A DNA stretch of 13,204 nt from Ruminococcaceae bacterium UBA7075 (GCA_002493635.1 DKZL01000078.1:1-13204); one strand, 5' to 3'. Counted from the first letter of the stretch, positions 1-5,937 are shown. Made by a program: numbers and translations. The notes: generated by a model from the sequence alone, not told the origin.

Positions 1-21
1 CAGCCCACCGGCTGCTTTTTT
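1..21 (+). terminator. Rho-independent terminator at the left edge
   Basis: A 5-bp GC-rich stem (CAGCC 1-5 pairing with GGCTG 10-14, loop CACC) is followed by C and six T residues (16-21). The T tract lies on the + strand side, so it would terminate a rightward transcript entering from outside the window. The stem probably continues past the edge, and a T tract on the other side, if present, would also let it end the leftward DUF1292 transcript. Confidence 0.7.
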
Positions 22-43
22 ATTATTTGGTATGATAAAATAA

Positions 44-337
44 TTATGCAAATGTAATATCGCCGGAGTACTGACTTTTGAACTTTTCAAAAACAGCCAT
101 AAGCAGTTCTTCGTCATCAATGCTTACATACTCTTCAGTTTCTTCGTCAAGAGAATTAATCCTGAGAATAACAACCTCATCAGCATCTTCGTCATTTTCG
201 ATCAGAACAACATATTCCTCGTGGTCATACTCAACAACATCCAGAAATTCAAAATCAACATCATTTCCTTCGTCATCAGTAAGTGTAATCAGCATACCCT
301 CATTTTCTTCCAAAAGTTCTTTATTATTATCAGCCAT
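44..337 (-). CDS. DUF1292 family protein (YrzB-like)
   Basis: This gene encodes a small, very acidic protein of 97 residues, rich in Asp and Glu, with alternating hydrophobic and acidic stretches such as MLITLTDDEGNDVDFEFLDV (residues 15-34). This pattern is typical of the DUF1292 family found throughout Firmicutes. No function is established for the family; in Bacillus the relative YrzB is encoded beside alaS and the ruvX-like yrrK, but those neighbours would lie beyond the left edge here and cannot be checked. The ATG at 337 has an AAAGGA ribosome site (346-352, reverse strand) at normal spacing. The gene has its own sigma-A-like promoter at 428-456, giving a leader of about 85 nt. The protein appears full length. 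The family call is good; the role is unknown. Confidence 0.85.
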   Translation of the reverse strand: MADNNKELLEENEGMLITLTDDEGNDVDFEFLDVVEYDHEEYVVLIENDEDADEVVILRINSLDEETEEYVSIDDEELLMAVFEKFKSQYSGDITFA

Positions 338-427
338 AACACCAATCCTTTCATATTTTTACTTGCTAAATAATATAATTTAGTTTTGTTCAGCAGATAT
401 TATAAAATTAATAAAAAATCTGCTTTT

Positions 428-456
428 AGTATAACCAAAATATGTATGAAAATCAA
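428..456 (-). promoter_or_regulatory. Sigma-A-like promoter for the DUF1292 gene
   Basis: On the reverse strand, TTGATT (451-456) and TATACT (428-433) are separated by exactly 17 bp. This fits a vegetative promoter and reads into the DUF1292 gene. It was found by eye and is untested. Confidence 0.6.
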
Positions 457-503
457 GTGTTATTTGCATATTATTTCAAATATAAGGATTTTTACATTTG
501 TTG

Positions 504-520
504 TATGTCAATTTGACATA
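504..520. repeat. Perfect 8-bp inverted repeat (possible operator)
   Basis: TATGTCAA (504-511) and TTGACATA (513-520) are perfect inverted copies around a single T. The repeat begins 2 nt beyond the stop of the zinc-ribbon gene and lies about 50 bp upstream of the -35 box of the DUF1292 gene. The one-base centre and the lack of a T tract suit a dimeric DNA-binding protein better than a terminator. The half-site resembles a -35 hexamer (TTGACA), but no -10 at normal spacing follows on either strand. Confidence 0.4.
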
Positions 521-522
521 TG

Positions 523-939
523 TTATATTTTTTTATCAAATTCACTCCCACAGCGTGGACAGTGAACAGTGTGATTACCTTTTTTATTTTTTACACGGAG
601 CTGAGATTTGCAAACCGGACATTTCAGGTATTTGTATTCCTTACGATCCTTGAACTTAAGTATGTTAAGCTTCACAAAGCTTTTTACGGGATTATAGTAT
701 TTCAGGAACATTCTGTTTTCTGCACTGCGTTTGTTGATGTTTCTTGAAAATGAGCGAAACATTACAAGAGCAATAATTAATAGCTCAATAAGCCATATAA
801 TATTTCTTGCCAATAGATTGAATATAAAAATATTGACAATCCACAGCACAATAAACAGAGCAAACAAGAACTTATTCAGTGTATCAGTGCCGTATCTGCC
901 CTGCATAAATATCATAAATCGCTGGATTAAATTTCGCAT
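523..939 (-). CDS. Two-TM membrane protein with C-terminal zinc ribbon
   Basis: The predicted protein has 138 residues. After a short basic N-terminus containing FMQGRYGTDTLNKFL (residues 11-25) come two hydrophobic segments (about 24-42 and 44-62), then a basic linker, then two CxxC pairs: CPVC at 107-110 and CPRC at 127-130. The pairs form a zinc-ribbon that should sit in the cytoplasm. I recognise the layout as a recurrent uncharacterised protein type in Clostridia but know no function for it. The start at 939 was chosen over an in-frame one further upstream because AAAGGA (948-953, reverse strand) lies 8 nt before it, and because a promoter overlaps the longer reading. A binding role for the ribbon (nucleic acid or protein) is inference only. 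Confidence 0.8.
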   Translation of the reverse strand: MRNLIQRFMIFMQGRYGTDTLNKFLFALFIVLWIVNIFIFNLLARNIIWLIELLIIALVMFRSFSRNINKRSAENRMFLKYYNPVKSFVKLNILKFKDRKEYKYLKCPVCKSQLRVKNKKGNHTVHCPRCGSEFDKKI

Positions 940-961
940 AACAATCGTCCTTTCTATGCGT

Positions 962-990
962 ATTGTAACATTTAAAATACAAAAGAACAA
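962..990 (-). promoter_or_regulatory. Promoter for the zinc-ribbon membrane protein
   Basis: On the reverse strand, TTGTTC (985-990) is followed after 17 bp by TACAAT (962-967), the latter preceded by TG at the extended -10 position. The predicted transcript starts near 955, leaving only about 16 nt before the ATG at 939. The promoter also shows that the longer in-frame start at 990 is unlikely. Confidence 0.55.
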
Positions 991-995
991 TATTC

Positions 996-1011
996 AATTT
1001 GTCGAATTTGT
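996..1011. repeat. 7-bp direct repeat upstream of a -35 box
   Basis: AATTTGT occurs at 996-1002 and again at 1005-1011, two bases apart. The pair lies just upstream of the -35 hexamer (985-990) of the zinc-ribbon gene, centred near -48 of its predicted start site, where activators commonly bind. The sequence is AT-rich, so chance is a real alternative. Confidence 0.3.
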
Positions 1012-1018
1012 TTTGTTA

Positions 1019-1855
1019 CTATGATAACATAAGGTTAAGCGTTTCAAGCGGAGTTCTGTTGCAGATTTCTTTGCAGGATACAATGAATGAATTGACATTT
1101 GGAAATCCGTTGTTTTCTGCTGCTTCTTTTACGGAGACACCGTTTTTTGACATATCCATAAGTGCCTTTTCAAGTCTGATTTGACGCAGATATTTTGAAA
1201 AAGTAACGTTGGTTTTACTTTTGAAATATTTTGAAAAATGGGAAGCTGACAGCCCGATATATTCAGAAATTTCAGCCAGCGTAATATTTCTTTTATAGTG
1301 CATATACATATACTCAATTGCCATTTTTGCATAGTTAAAATCTTCGGATGATGACCCCGAAACATATTCAGGATTGTTTACCATACAATATTTAATAAGA
1401 TAATATAATATGTTAGTAAGAAGTGCCTTAACTTTAATGACTTCAAAGGAACTGTCAAGTTGAGGAAGATTGTACATAACTTTAAGAGATTTCAAAATGT
1501 TTTTATAAGCAATATTGTTGTCAATCGTAAAGGCTATTACTTTATTTATATCATCAATATACGGATAAACAACATTTTTACGCATATTGATGATAAGAAA
1601 GTCAGTATTGTCTGAAATATGGCTGTAAGCGTGTACTTCTTCAGAATTTATCAGGGAAAAATCGCCGGCGTTTACTGTTATAGTTTTATCAAGTTTTTTT
1701 ATCTGTACAGAACCTTTTTCTACATATATGATTTCATATTCTTTATGCCATCTGAATGCAGATTTTTTATAAATATCGGAAGAATCAAAGGGATTGCGTA
1801 GAATTTTGGCTGCATAATTTTTACTGCACTCAATTAGTATTCTTTTATATTTCAT
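1019..1855 (-). CDS. AraC-family transcriptional regulator
   Basis: The protein has 278 residues. The N-terminal part (about 25-90) reads as a cupin-type AraC ligand-binding domain, with HKEYEIIYVEKGSVQI and a downstream NAGDFSLINSEEVHAYSH stretch. The C-terminal 100 residues are a typical double helix-turn-helix: ITLAEISEYIGLSASHFSKY is the first recognition unit and VSVKEAAENNGFPNVNSFIV the second. It probably responds to a small molecule, often a sugar in this family, but the ligand is not readable. Start: the ATG at 1855 has GGGGTGA (1861-1867) 5 nt upstream; a GTG at 1864 lies inside that site and is rejected. It follows nnrE by 96 nt without an evident terminator, so it may be read through from the kinase-nnrE unit. 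No transporter or catabolic operon is adjacent, so the target is unknown. Confidence 0.9.
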   Translation of the reverse strand: MKYKRILIECSKNYAAKILRNPFDSSDIYKKSAFRWHKEYEIIYVEKGSVQIKKLDKTITVNAGDFSLINSEEVHAYSHISDNTDFLIINMRKNVVYPYIDDINKVIAFTIDNNIAYKNILKSLKVMYNLPQLDSSFEVIKVKALLTNILYYLIKYCMVNNPEYVSGSSSEDFNYAKMAIEYMYMHYKRNITLAEISEYIGLSASHFSKYFKSKTNVTFSKYLRQIRLEKALMDMSKNGVSVKEAAENNGFPNVNSFIVSCKEICNRTPLETLNLMLS

Positions 1856-1860
1856 AAATT

Positions 1861-1867
1861 TCACCCC
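1861..1867 (-). promoter_or_regulatory. Ribosome site that fixes the araC-type gene start
   Basis: GGGGTGA on the reverse strand lies 5 nt before the ATG at 1855. It overlaps the alternative GTG start at 1864, which would have no ribosome site at usable spacing. Confidence 0.6.
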
Positions 1868-1951
1868 AATAAATAATTTTGATAATTTTCCGAGACGAGA
1901 TAAGAATAATAATAAAAGAAATAGAAAATTAATGCTTTTTAGTGTGAATTT

Positions 1952-2806
1952 TTATTTTGCATAGTCAGCGCAAAAGTAAATGTATTTTAAATCAGCAATT
2001 ACAGCCGAATGATCGGTTTTAACAACAACTGTTTTGCGATTTGCTGTGCTTATATCCCAAAGGCATTTCGCTATATTACAGGTTTGCGGATTATATCCGT
2101 ATTTTTCAAAAAACTCTTCATTAGTCATAACAACAGAGTTGTATCCCTCAAACATATGAAGAAGTGAATAGTCAATCAGCTTGTATTCTTCGGAAATTAA
2201 TTCAATTCCTATGTCTGCATTGACCATTGCATCAATAAAGTACGGTGCGTCATTCAGAAATAAACCTGTTTTGTATGCTCCGATTGACACGGTAAGGTCA
2301 GAACTTACTGCAATGTCTGCAATGCCTGTATCGCCGTTTATTCCGCTGTTTATGTCGGCACTGATAATGAACGCATTTGAGGTGTTAATTTGTTCGATTG
2401 CATCCTTGATACTGCCTGTAACCTCTCCTGAAAACCCGGTTCCGAGCAGGCAGTCAACAACAATGTCATATCCCGTAAAGTTACCGATATTGTTTAGTGT
2501 TTCTTCAAGGACACCGAGTGATTTTGCAGTTTGATAGTAATATAAGCCGTCTTTTGAAAATCCGTCGCTTGCTCTTACAATAGTCGGTGTAATTCCGTTT
2601 TTACATAAAATGCAGGCAAGAGCATAGCCGTCACCGCCATTGTTACCCTTTCCGCATACAATAGCTACTTTACCGGTAAATTTTACTGCATCAAAAATTC
2701 CCTGCGCAGCTCTGTACATAAGTTCGGCGGATGTTGTGCGTTCAGCAATTGTTTTTGCATCGCTTTTACGCATATTCTCAACTGAAACTACTTCTTGTAA
2801 ATTCAT
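1952..2806 (-). CDS. nnrE: NAD(P)H-hydrate epimerase (YjeF N-terminal domain)
   Basis: NnrE interconverts the R and S forms of hydrated NADH and NADPH so that a separate dehydratase can restore the cofactors. The 284-residue protein carries the YjeF_N signatures: an N-terminal helix with MRKSDAKTIAE (12-22), the glycine loop GKGNNGGDG (52-60), VVDCLLGTGFSGE (116-128) and ADINSGINGDTG (150-161), followed by IGAYKTGLF. In most relatives the third motif reads DIPSG; here the Pro is Asn. The epimerase fold should end near residue 205. The remaining 80 or so residues do not look like the dehydratase (NnrD) domain, which is about 270 residues, and I do not recognise them. The ATG at 2806 has an AAGGAA ribosome site. 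It lies 15 nt after the stop of the HPr-kinase-like gene, implying co-transcription. The epimerase call is strong; the tail is unexplained. Confidence 0.88.
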   Translation of the reverse strand: MNLQEVVSVENMRKSDAKTIAERTTSAELMYRAAQGIFDAVKFTGKVAIVCGKGNNGGDGYALACILCKNGITPTIVRASDGFSKDGLYYYQTAKSLGVLEETLNNIGNFTGYDIVVDCLLGTGFSGEVTGSIKDAIEQINTSNAFIISADINSGINGDTGIADIAVSSDLTVSIGAYKTGLFLNDAPYFIDAMVNADIGIELISEEYKLIDYSLLHMFEGYNSVVMTNEEFFEKYGYNPQTCNIAKCLWDISTANRKTVVVKTDHSAVIADLKYIYFCADYAK

Positions 2807-2821
2807 AACTATTTTTCCTTT

Positions 2822-3538
2822 TTACAGATTGTTTTGATTGTTGGCTGCGTTATATGCAGTTATCACTGCTTCATCGGAAATATTGCAGTATAAAAGATAT
2901 ATGGGAACTTTTGAAAAAAATTCGTCAAGCAATTCAAGCAGATTTGACATCATTGCTTTGTCCGTGGGAACAACCGTTGCCTCAAGAATTTCCTTAAAAA
3001 CTTCTCCTATACTCACTCGTTTTACGCTGTTTTGCTCGCCTCTTTTAAGGACAAACACAGCTTTTACCTTAGATTTAATATTATTGCCTATATTTGATTT
3101 TCCCATCCAAGGTGTTCCGTAAATAAAAAAATCTTTTCCGCTGCGGCGTATTAACGGTTTATCGTCATTTATCATAATTACTTTGCTGCCAAAGTGTTTC
3201 TGCCACAGTGCGGTATGGGTTGATTTTCCGGTACCGCTGGGGGCGGTAAAAACATATCCTTCACCGTCAAGCATAAGGCTCGATGAGTGAAAGAAAAAGC
3301 CGTTGAAACATTCAAGCAGCTTATTGCACAGTTTTGTCAGAATGAGAGAACTTTCGTGTTCGCTTTCAGGATATGCAATTTTACTCAAGCTTTTCTTTTC
3401 GGTTATTTCGCTTGCAGTAACAGTTATTTCAAAGTCAGTGTCACTGTCAACTGTAAGGTAAGGTGTAAGTCTTTGTCTTGTTTTTTCATATATTGGATTT
3501 ATTTTTATGCAGAGATCTGCAATTTTATAATTCGGCAT
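2822..3538 (-). CDS. HPr-kinase-like P-loop kinase (PEPCK superfamily)
   Basis: The protein has 238 residues. An 80-residue N-terminal region of unknown role leads into an HprK-type kinase core: FFFHSSSLMLDGEG (81-94), the Walker A loop APSGTGKST (99-107), IMINDDKPLI with the paired Asp 125-126 where HprK binds Mg and activates the serine, and YGTPWMGK (140-147). The GTPW motif and following KAVFVLKRG are characteristic of HprK-like kinases found in Clostridia, some beside PqqD-type proteins and some in lasso-peptide clusters. It lacks the classical HprK N-terminal domain, so true HPr regulation is unlikely. No PqqD gene or peptide precursor is seen nearby. Start: the ATG at 3538 has GGCGGAG (3544-3550) 5 nt upstream; a farther in-frame ATG at 3562 lacks one. 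It is the first gene of a unit with nnrE. The fold is well supported; the substrate is unknown. Confidence 0.82.
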   Translation of the reverse strand: MPNYKIADLCIKINPIYEKTRQRLTPYLTVDSDTDFEITVTASEITEKKSLSKIAYPESEHESSLILTKLCNKLLECFNGFFFHSSSLMLDGEGYVFTAPSGTGKSTHTALWQKHFGSKVIMINDDKPLIRRSGKDFFIYGTPWMGKSNIGNNIKSKVKAVFVLKRGEQNSVKRVSIGEVFKEILEATVVPTDKAMMSNLLELLDEFFSKVPIYLLYCNISDEAVITAYNAANNQNNL

Positions 3539-3543
3539 ATTAT

Positions 3544-3550
3544 CTCCGCC
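3544..3550 (-). promoter_or_regulatory. Ribosome site that fixes the kinase gene start
   Basis: GGCGGAG on the reverse strand lies 5 nt before the ATG at 3538 and supports this start over the in-frame ATG at 3562. Confidence 0.65.
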
Positions 3551-3585
3551 CAAGGATAACAATATAATATAGTTCTGTTAAGTTA

Positions 3586-3614
3586 ATTATAGCATAAAAC
3601 TCACATAAATTCAA
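3586..3614 (-). promoter_or_regulatory. Sigma-A promoter for the kinase-nnrE unit
   Basis: On the reverse strand, TTGAAT (3609-3614) and a consensus TATAAT (3586-3591) are 17 bp apart, and TG stands one base before the -10 (extended -10). Transcription should begin near 3579, about 40 nt before the kinase ATG. The hexamers are identical to those of the pnuC promoter. Confidence 0.75.
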
Positions 3615-3737
3615 GACATATTTAGATTTATATGTATATATTATTGCTACTTTGTTGGCTTATCATATCATGGCTTATATTTCAGACATACGAATAATTT
3701 TTGCTGTGCTGACAATACTTATTCTAAAGAAGTTTTT

Positions 3738-3743
3738 GGGGGT
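3738..3743 (+). promoter_or_regulatory. Atypical ribosome site for sigG
   Basis: GGGGGT lies 7 nt before the GTG at 3750. It is a G-run rather than AGGAGG. With the GTG start it suggests modest translation. The ATG at 3748 overlaps the GTG but its frame stops after 11 codons, so GTG must be the start. Confidence 0.5.
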
Positions 3744-3749
3744 AAGTAT

Positions 3750-4532
3750 GTGCAGTACGGAAAAGTTGAAATTTGCGGCATAAATACATCACAGCTTAAG
3801 CTGCTCAAAGAAAGTGAAAAGCAACAACTGTTGCAAACAATCAGAAACGGCAGTGAAAAAGAAAGAAAAGCTGCAAGAGATAAGATGATTAACGGCAACC
3901 TCAGACTTGTGTTGTCAGTAATCCAGCGTTTTACAAACAGAGGAGAAAATCCCGATGATTTATTTCAGGTCGGTGTAATCGGACTTATAAAGGCGATTGA
4001 CAACTTTGACCCGAATCTTGATGTGCGATTCAGCACCTATGGTGTGCCGATGATAATAGGTGAAATCCGCCGCTATCTGCGTGACAATAATTCCGTGCGT
4101 GTTTCACGTTCTATGAGGGATACGGCATATCGTGCTATGCAAATAAAAGAACAGCTTACCAATCAGAATAACCGTGAACCCACAGTTGAAGAAATTGCAA
4201 AGATTATGGAAGTTCCAAAAGAAACCGTGGTACTTGCTCTTGAAGCGATTGTTGAGCCTGTGTCGCTTTATGAACCTGTATTTTCAGATGGAAATGATAC
4301 AATATATGTTATGGATCAGATAGGGGATAATAATGATGATTCAACCTGGCTTGAAGAAATTGCCATAAAAGAGGCAATCAGTAATCTGTCTGACAGGGAA
4401 AAGAAGATTTTATCACTGCGTTTTTTCAGAGGAAAAACACAAATGGAGGTTGCAACCGAAATAGGCATTTCTCAGGCTCAGGTCAGCCGAATAGAAAAGG
4501 GTGCGCTCGATACAATCAAGAAAAATATATAA
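3750..4532 (+). CDS. sigG: Forespore-specific RNA polymerase sigma factor SigG
   Basis: SigG directs late gene expression in the forespore during endospore formation. The 260-residue protein begins with the SigG-type leader KVEICGINTSQLK (residues 5-17). Region 2 follows (about 46-120) with NGNLRLVLSVIQRFTNRGE, DDLFQVGVIGLIKAIDNFD and FSTYGVPMIIGEIRRYLRD. Region 3 covers about 125-190, and region 4.2 ends the protein with the helix-turn-helix KTQMEVATEIGISQAQVSRI (229-248). Asn48 in INGN matches the Asn that in Bacillus SigG confers sensitivity to the anti-sigma factor CsfB/Gin, where SigF has Glu; this favours SigG over SigF. Start is GTG at 3750. In Bacillus sigG follows spoIIGA-sigE; here it stands alone, divergent from the kinase gene, with pnuC downstream behind its own promoter. 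No clear vegetative promoter is seen upstream, as expected for a gene under SigF, but I could not identify a convincing SigF site. Confidence 0.93.
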   Translation: MQYGKVEICGINTSQLKLLKESEKQQLLQTIRNGSEKERKAARDKMINGNLRLVLSVIQRFTNRGENPDDLFQVGVIGLIKAIDNFDPNLDVRFSTYGVPMIIGEIRRYLRDNNSVRVSRSMRDTAYRAMQIKEQLTNQNNREPTVEEIAKIMEVPKETVVLALEAIVEPVSLYEPVFSDGNDTIYVMDQIGDNNDDSTWLEEIAIKEAISNLSDREKKILSLRFFRGKTQMEVATEIGISQAQVSRIEKGALDTIKKNI

Positions 4533-4537
4533 CTATC

Positions 4538-4566
4538 TTGAATTAAATAAATTTTTATGTTATAAT
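4538..4566 (+). promoter_or_regulatory. Sigma-A promoter for pnuC
   Basis: TTGAAT (4538-4543) and TATAAT (4561-4566) are exactly 17 bp apart and lie just after the sigG stop. Transcription should start near 4573, giving a leader of about 105 nt before the pnuC ATG. This makes pnuC independent of sigG, and the long leader leaves room for RNA-level control. Confidence 0.75.
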
Positions 4567-4586
4567 TACAAAAAATTAGAATAGTA

Positions 4587-4660
4587 ACTGCCACTGGGTA
4601 GTATGCGGAGCATTCGCAGGTATATCATTAGGTCTTTGAAGATATATCAGCGGATGCTAT
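4587..4660 (+). ncRNA. Structured pnuC leader, candidate cis-regulatory RNA
   Basis: The leader contains two helices in a row. The first is 6 bp (ACTGCC 4587-4592 with GGTAGT 4597-4602, loop ACTG, one G-U pair). The second is a 17-bp hairpin: 4609-4617 pairs with 4650-4658, then one A-A mismatch (4618/4649), then 4619-4626 pairs with 4641-4648, closing a 14-nt loop (4627-4640). The ribosome site starts 9 nt after the hairpin. Alternative short pairings exist (for example ATGC 4603-4606 with GCAT 4610-4613), so a switch between forms is possible. It may be a riboswitch or protein-bound leader for a pyridine nucleotide or other vitamin signal. By eye I cannot match it to NAD+-II, TPP, FMN, cobalamin or T-box classes. 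Confidence 0.45.
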
Positions 4661-4666
4661 TTGTTT

Positions 4667-4673
4667 GGAGGGG
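4667..4673 (+). promoter_or_regulatory. Ribosome site that fixes the pnuC start
   Basis: GGAGGGG lies 4 nt before the ATG at 4678. The earlier in-frame ATG at 4603 has no ribosome site and lies inside the structured leader. Confidence 0.7.
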
Positions 4674-4677
4674 TATA

Positions 4678-5364
4678 ATGAATATTAAAGATTTTTTTAT
4701 AAGACTTACAGCATTTGAATGGGTACTTTGGCTTGGTTCTGCTGCGATGATAACAGTTTCATATTTATTTGCAGGTGAATATGATGTTTTAACGCTTATA
4801 GCTTCTCTTATAGGTGTGACAGCACTCATTTTTACTGCAAAAGGAAATGTTCTGGGGCCTGTAATTCTTATTTTTTTCAGCCTGTTTTATGGCTACATAT
4901 CTTTCACGCAGCAGTATTATGGTGAGATTTTTACATATGTCGGAATGTCTGCTCCTGTGTCGGCTGTTTCGGTAATTACCTGGCTGAAAAATCCATACAG
5001 TTCAAGTGAGGTAAAAGTCAGCAAGGTAAGTTTAAAGAAAATGGTACTTCTGCTCTTTTCAACAGTCCTTGTAACAGTGCTGTTTTATTTTATTTTGAAG
5101 CTTTGCGATACTGCAAGTCTTATAATAAGTACAATTTCAGTTGCAACAAGCTTTCTTGCTTCGATGCTTACGGTACTGAGAAGTCCACTCTATGCAGCAG
5201 CATATGCACTCAACGACATAGTGCTTATTGTGCTTTGGGTGATTGCATCGCTTGGTGATGCCTCCTGCGTGCCTATGGTTGTGTGCTTTATTGTGTTCCT
5301 CATTAATGATTTGTATGGTCTGATAAATTGGCTGAAAATGCAAAAAAAGCAGGAGGAGGCTTAA
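4678..5364 (+). CDS. pnuC: PnuC-family transporter, probably nicotinamide riboside
   Basis: The protein has 228 residues and about seven hydrophobic segments, the size and layout of PnuC carriers. Family landmarks include ITWLKNP (about residues 99-105), ALNDIVLIVLW in the second half, and INDLYGLINWLKM near the C-terminus. PnuC proteins carry nicotinamide riboside by facilitated diffusion, with phosphorylation inside trapping the substrate; relatives carry thiamine or riboflavin. Here a pyridine substrate is favoured by pncB 0.7 kb downstream and nnrE upstream, but that is context, not proof. The ATG at 4678 is chosen over that at 4603 because it has GGAGGGG 4 nt upstream and starts at a normal PnuC N-terminus. 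The last 4 nt overlap the convergent maf gene. Expression probably depends on the structured leader. Confidence 0.82.
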   Translation: MNIKDFFIRLTAFEWVLWLGSAAMITVSYLFAGEYDVLTLIASLIGVTALIFTAKGNVLGPVILIFFSLFYGYISFTQQYYGEIFTYVGMSAPVSAVSVITWLKNPYSSSEVKVSKVSLKKMVLLLFSTVLVTVLFYFILKLCDTASLIISTISVATSFLASMLTVLRSPLYAAAYALNDIVLIVLWVIASLGDASCVPMVVCFIVFLINDLYGLINWLKMQKKQEEA

Positions 5365-5912
5365 AATTCTTCCAGCTTGCGTTTAAGTGCGCCTACAGGC
5401 AGACCTACAACATTGTAGTAATCACCCTCAATTCTTTTTACAAGCGTTGCACCTTTGCCCTGTATTCCGTATGCGCCGGCTTTATCCATCGGCTCATTTG
5501 TGGCAATATATTCATCAATTTCTTTATTGCTCAGTTTATAAAATTCAACGATTGTTTCTTCTGAAAAGCTTACACATTTATCCTTTGAGATAATCGAACA
5601 GCCTGTGATAACTTTATGCTTTCTCCCTGAAAGTTCTTCAAGCATTTGCTTTGCATTTTCAGCATCGCTTGGTTTTCCGAGCATTTTGCCGTCAATAAAA
5701 ACGCCTGTGTCACTTCCGATTACAATGTCATTTTTGTGACCGCTTTCAAAAATATATCTTGCTTTCTTTTCTGCAAGATGCTGAGGCTGTTTCATCAGTT
5801 CAATATTTTTATCTGCTGTTTCGTCAATGTCGGCAGGTATAATTTTAAAATCCTCGGTAATCAGTAATAAAAGCTCTTTTCTTCGCGGTGAACCGGACGC
5901 AAGAATAATCAT
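5361..5912 (-). CDS. maf: Maf family nucleoside triphosphate pyrophosphatase
   Basis: Maf proteins hydrolyse nucleoside triphosphates to monophosphates plus pyrophosphate, acting on dTTP, UTP and modified forms, and are regarded as housecleaning enzymes; Maf has also been linked to septum control in Bacillus. The 183-residue protein has the family signatures: ILASGSPRRKELL (3-15) with the phosphate-binding SGSPRR, the metal-binding IGSDTGVFIDGKMLGKP (65-81), and KAGAYGIQGKG (144-154) followed by DYYNVVGLPVG (164-174). It appears complete and active. The ATG at 5912 has AAGGAG (5921-5926, reverse strand) 8 nt upstream and its own promoter. The gene is convergent with pnuC, sharing 4 nt at the 3' ends, and divergent from pncB. 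In many bacteria maf sits beside radC or mreB; that context is absent here. Confidence 0.93.
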   Translation of the reverse strand: MIILASGSPRRKELLLLITEDFKIIPADIDETADKNIELMKQPQHLAEKKARYIFESGHKNDIVIGSDTGVFIDGKMLGKPSDAENAKQMLEELSGRKHKVITGCSIISKDKCVSFSEETIVEFYKLSNKEIDEYIATNEPMDKAGAYGIQGKGATLVKRIEGDYYNVVGLPVGALKRKLEEF

Positions 5913-5937
5913 ATCAACAACTCCTTTTTCTACATAT

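Noticed and set aside
78..383. Forward-strand Ser-rich open frame opposite the DUF1292 gene.
   Set aside because: The Ser-rich product is what the antisense of an Asp/Glu-rich gene yields; no ribosome site.
504..520. The palindrome as a terminator of the zinc-ribbon gene.
   Set aside because: On the reverse strand the sequence after it (CAACAAATG) is not U-rich, and a hairpin would have only about 6 AT-rich pairs.
3686..3716. Possible SigF-type promoter (ACATA, then GCTGACAAT) upstream of sigG.
   Set aside because: Both elements deviate from consensus and the 17-bp spacer is longer than the usual 15 or so; not strong enough to annotate.
4591..4598. CCACTGGG in the pnuC leader resembles part of a cobalamin riboswitch core.
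   Set aside because: The leader is too short for that class and no B12-box-like sequence follows; the match is only a few bases.
4603..4677. An in-frame extension of pnuC starting at the ATG at 4603.
   Set aside because: It has no ribosome site, is basic and unlike PnuC N-termini, and lies within the hairpin region.
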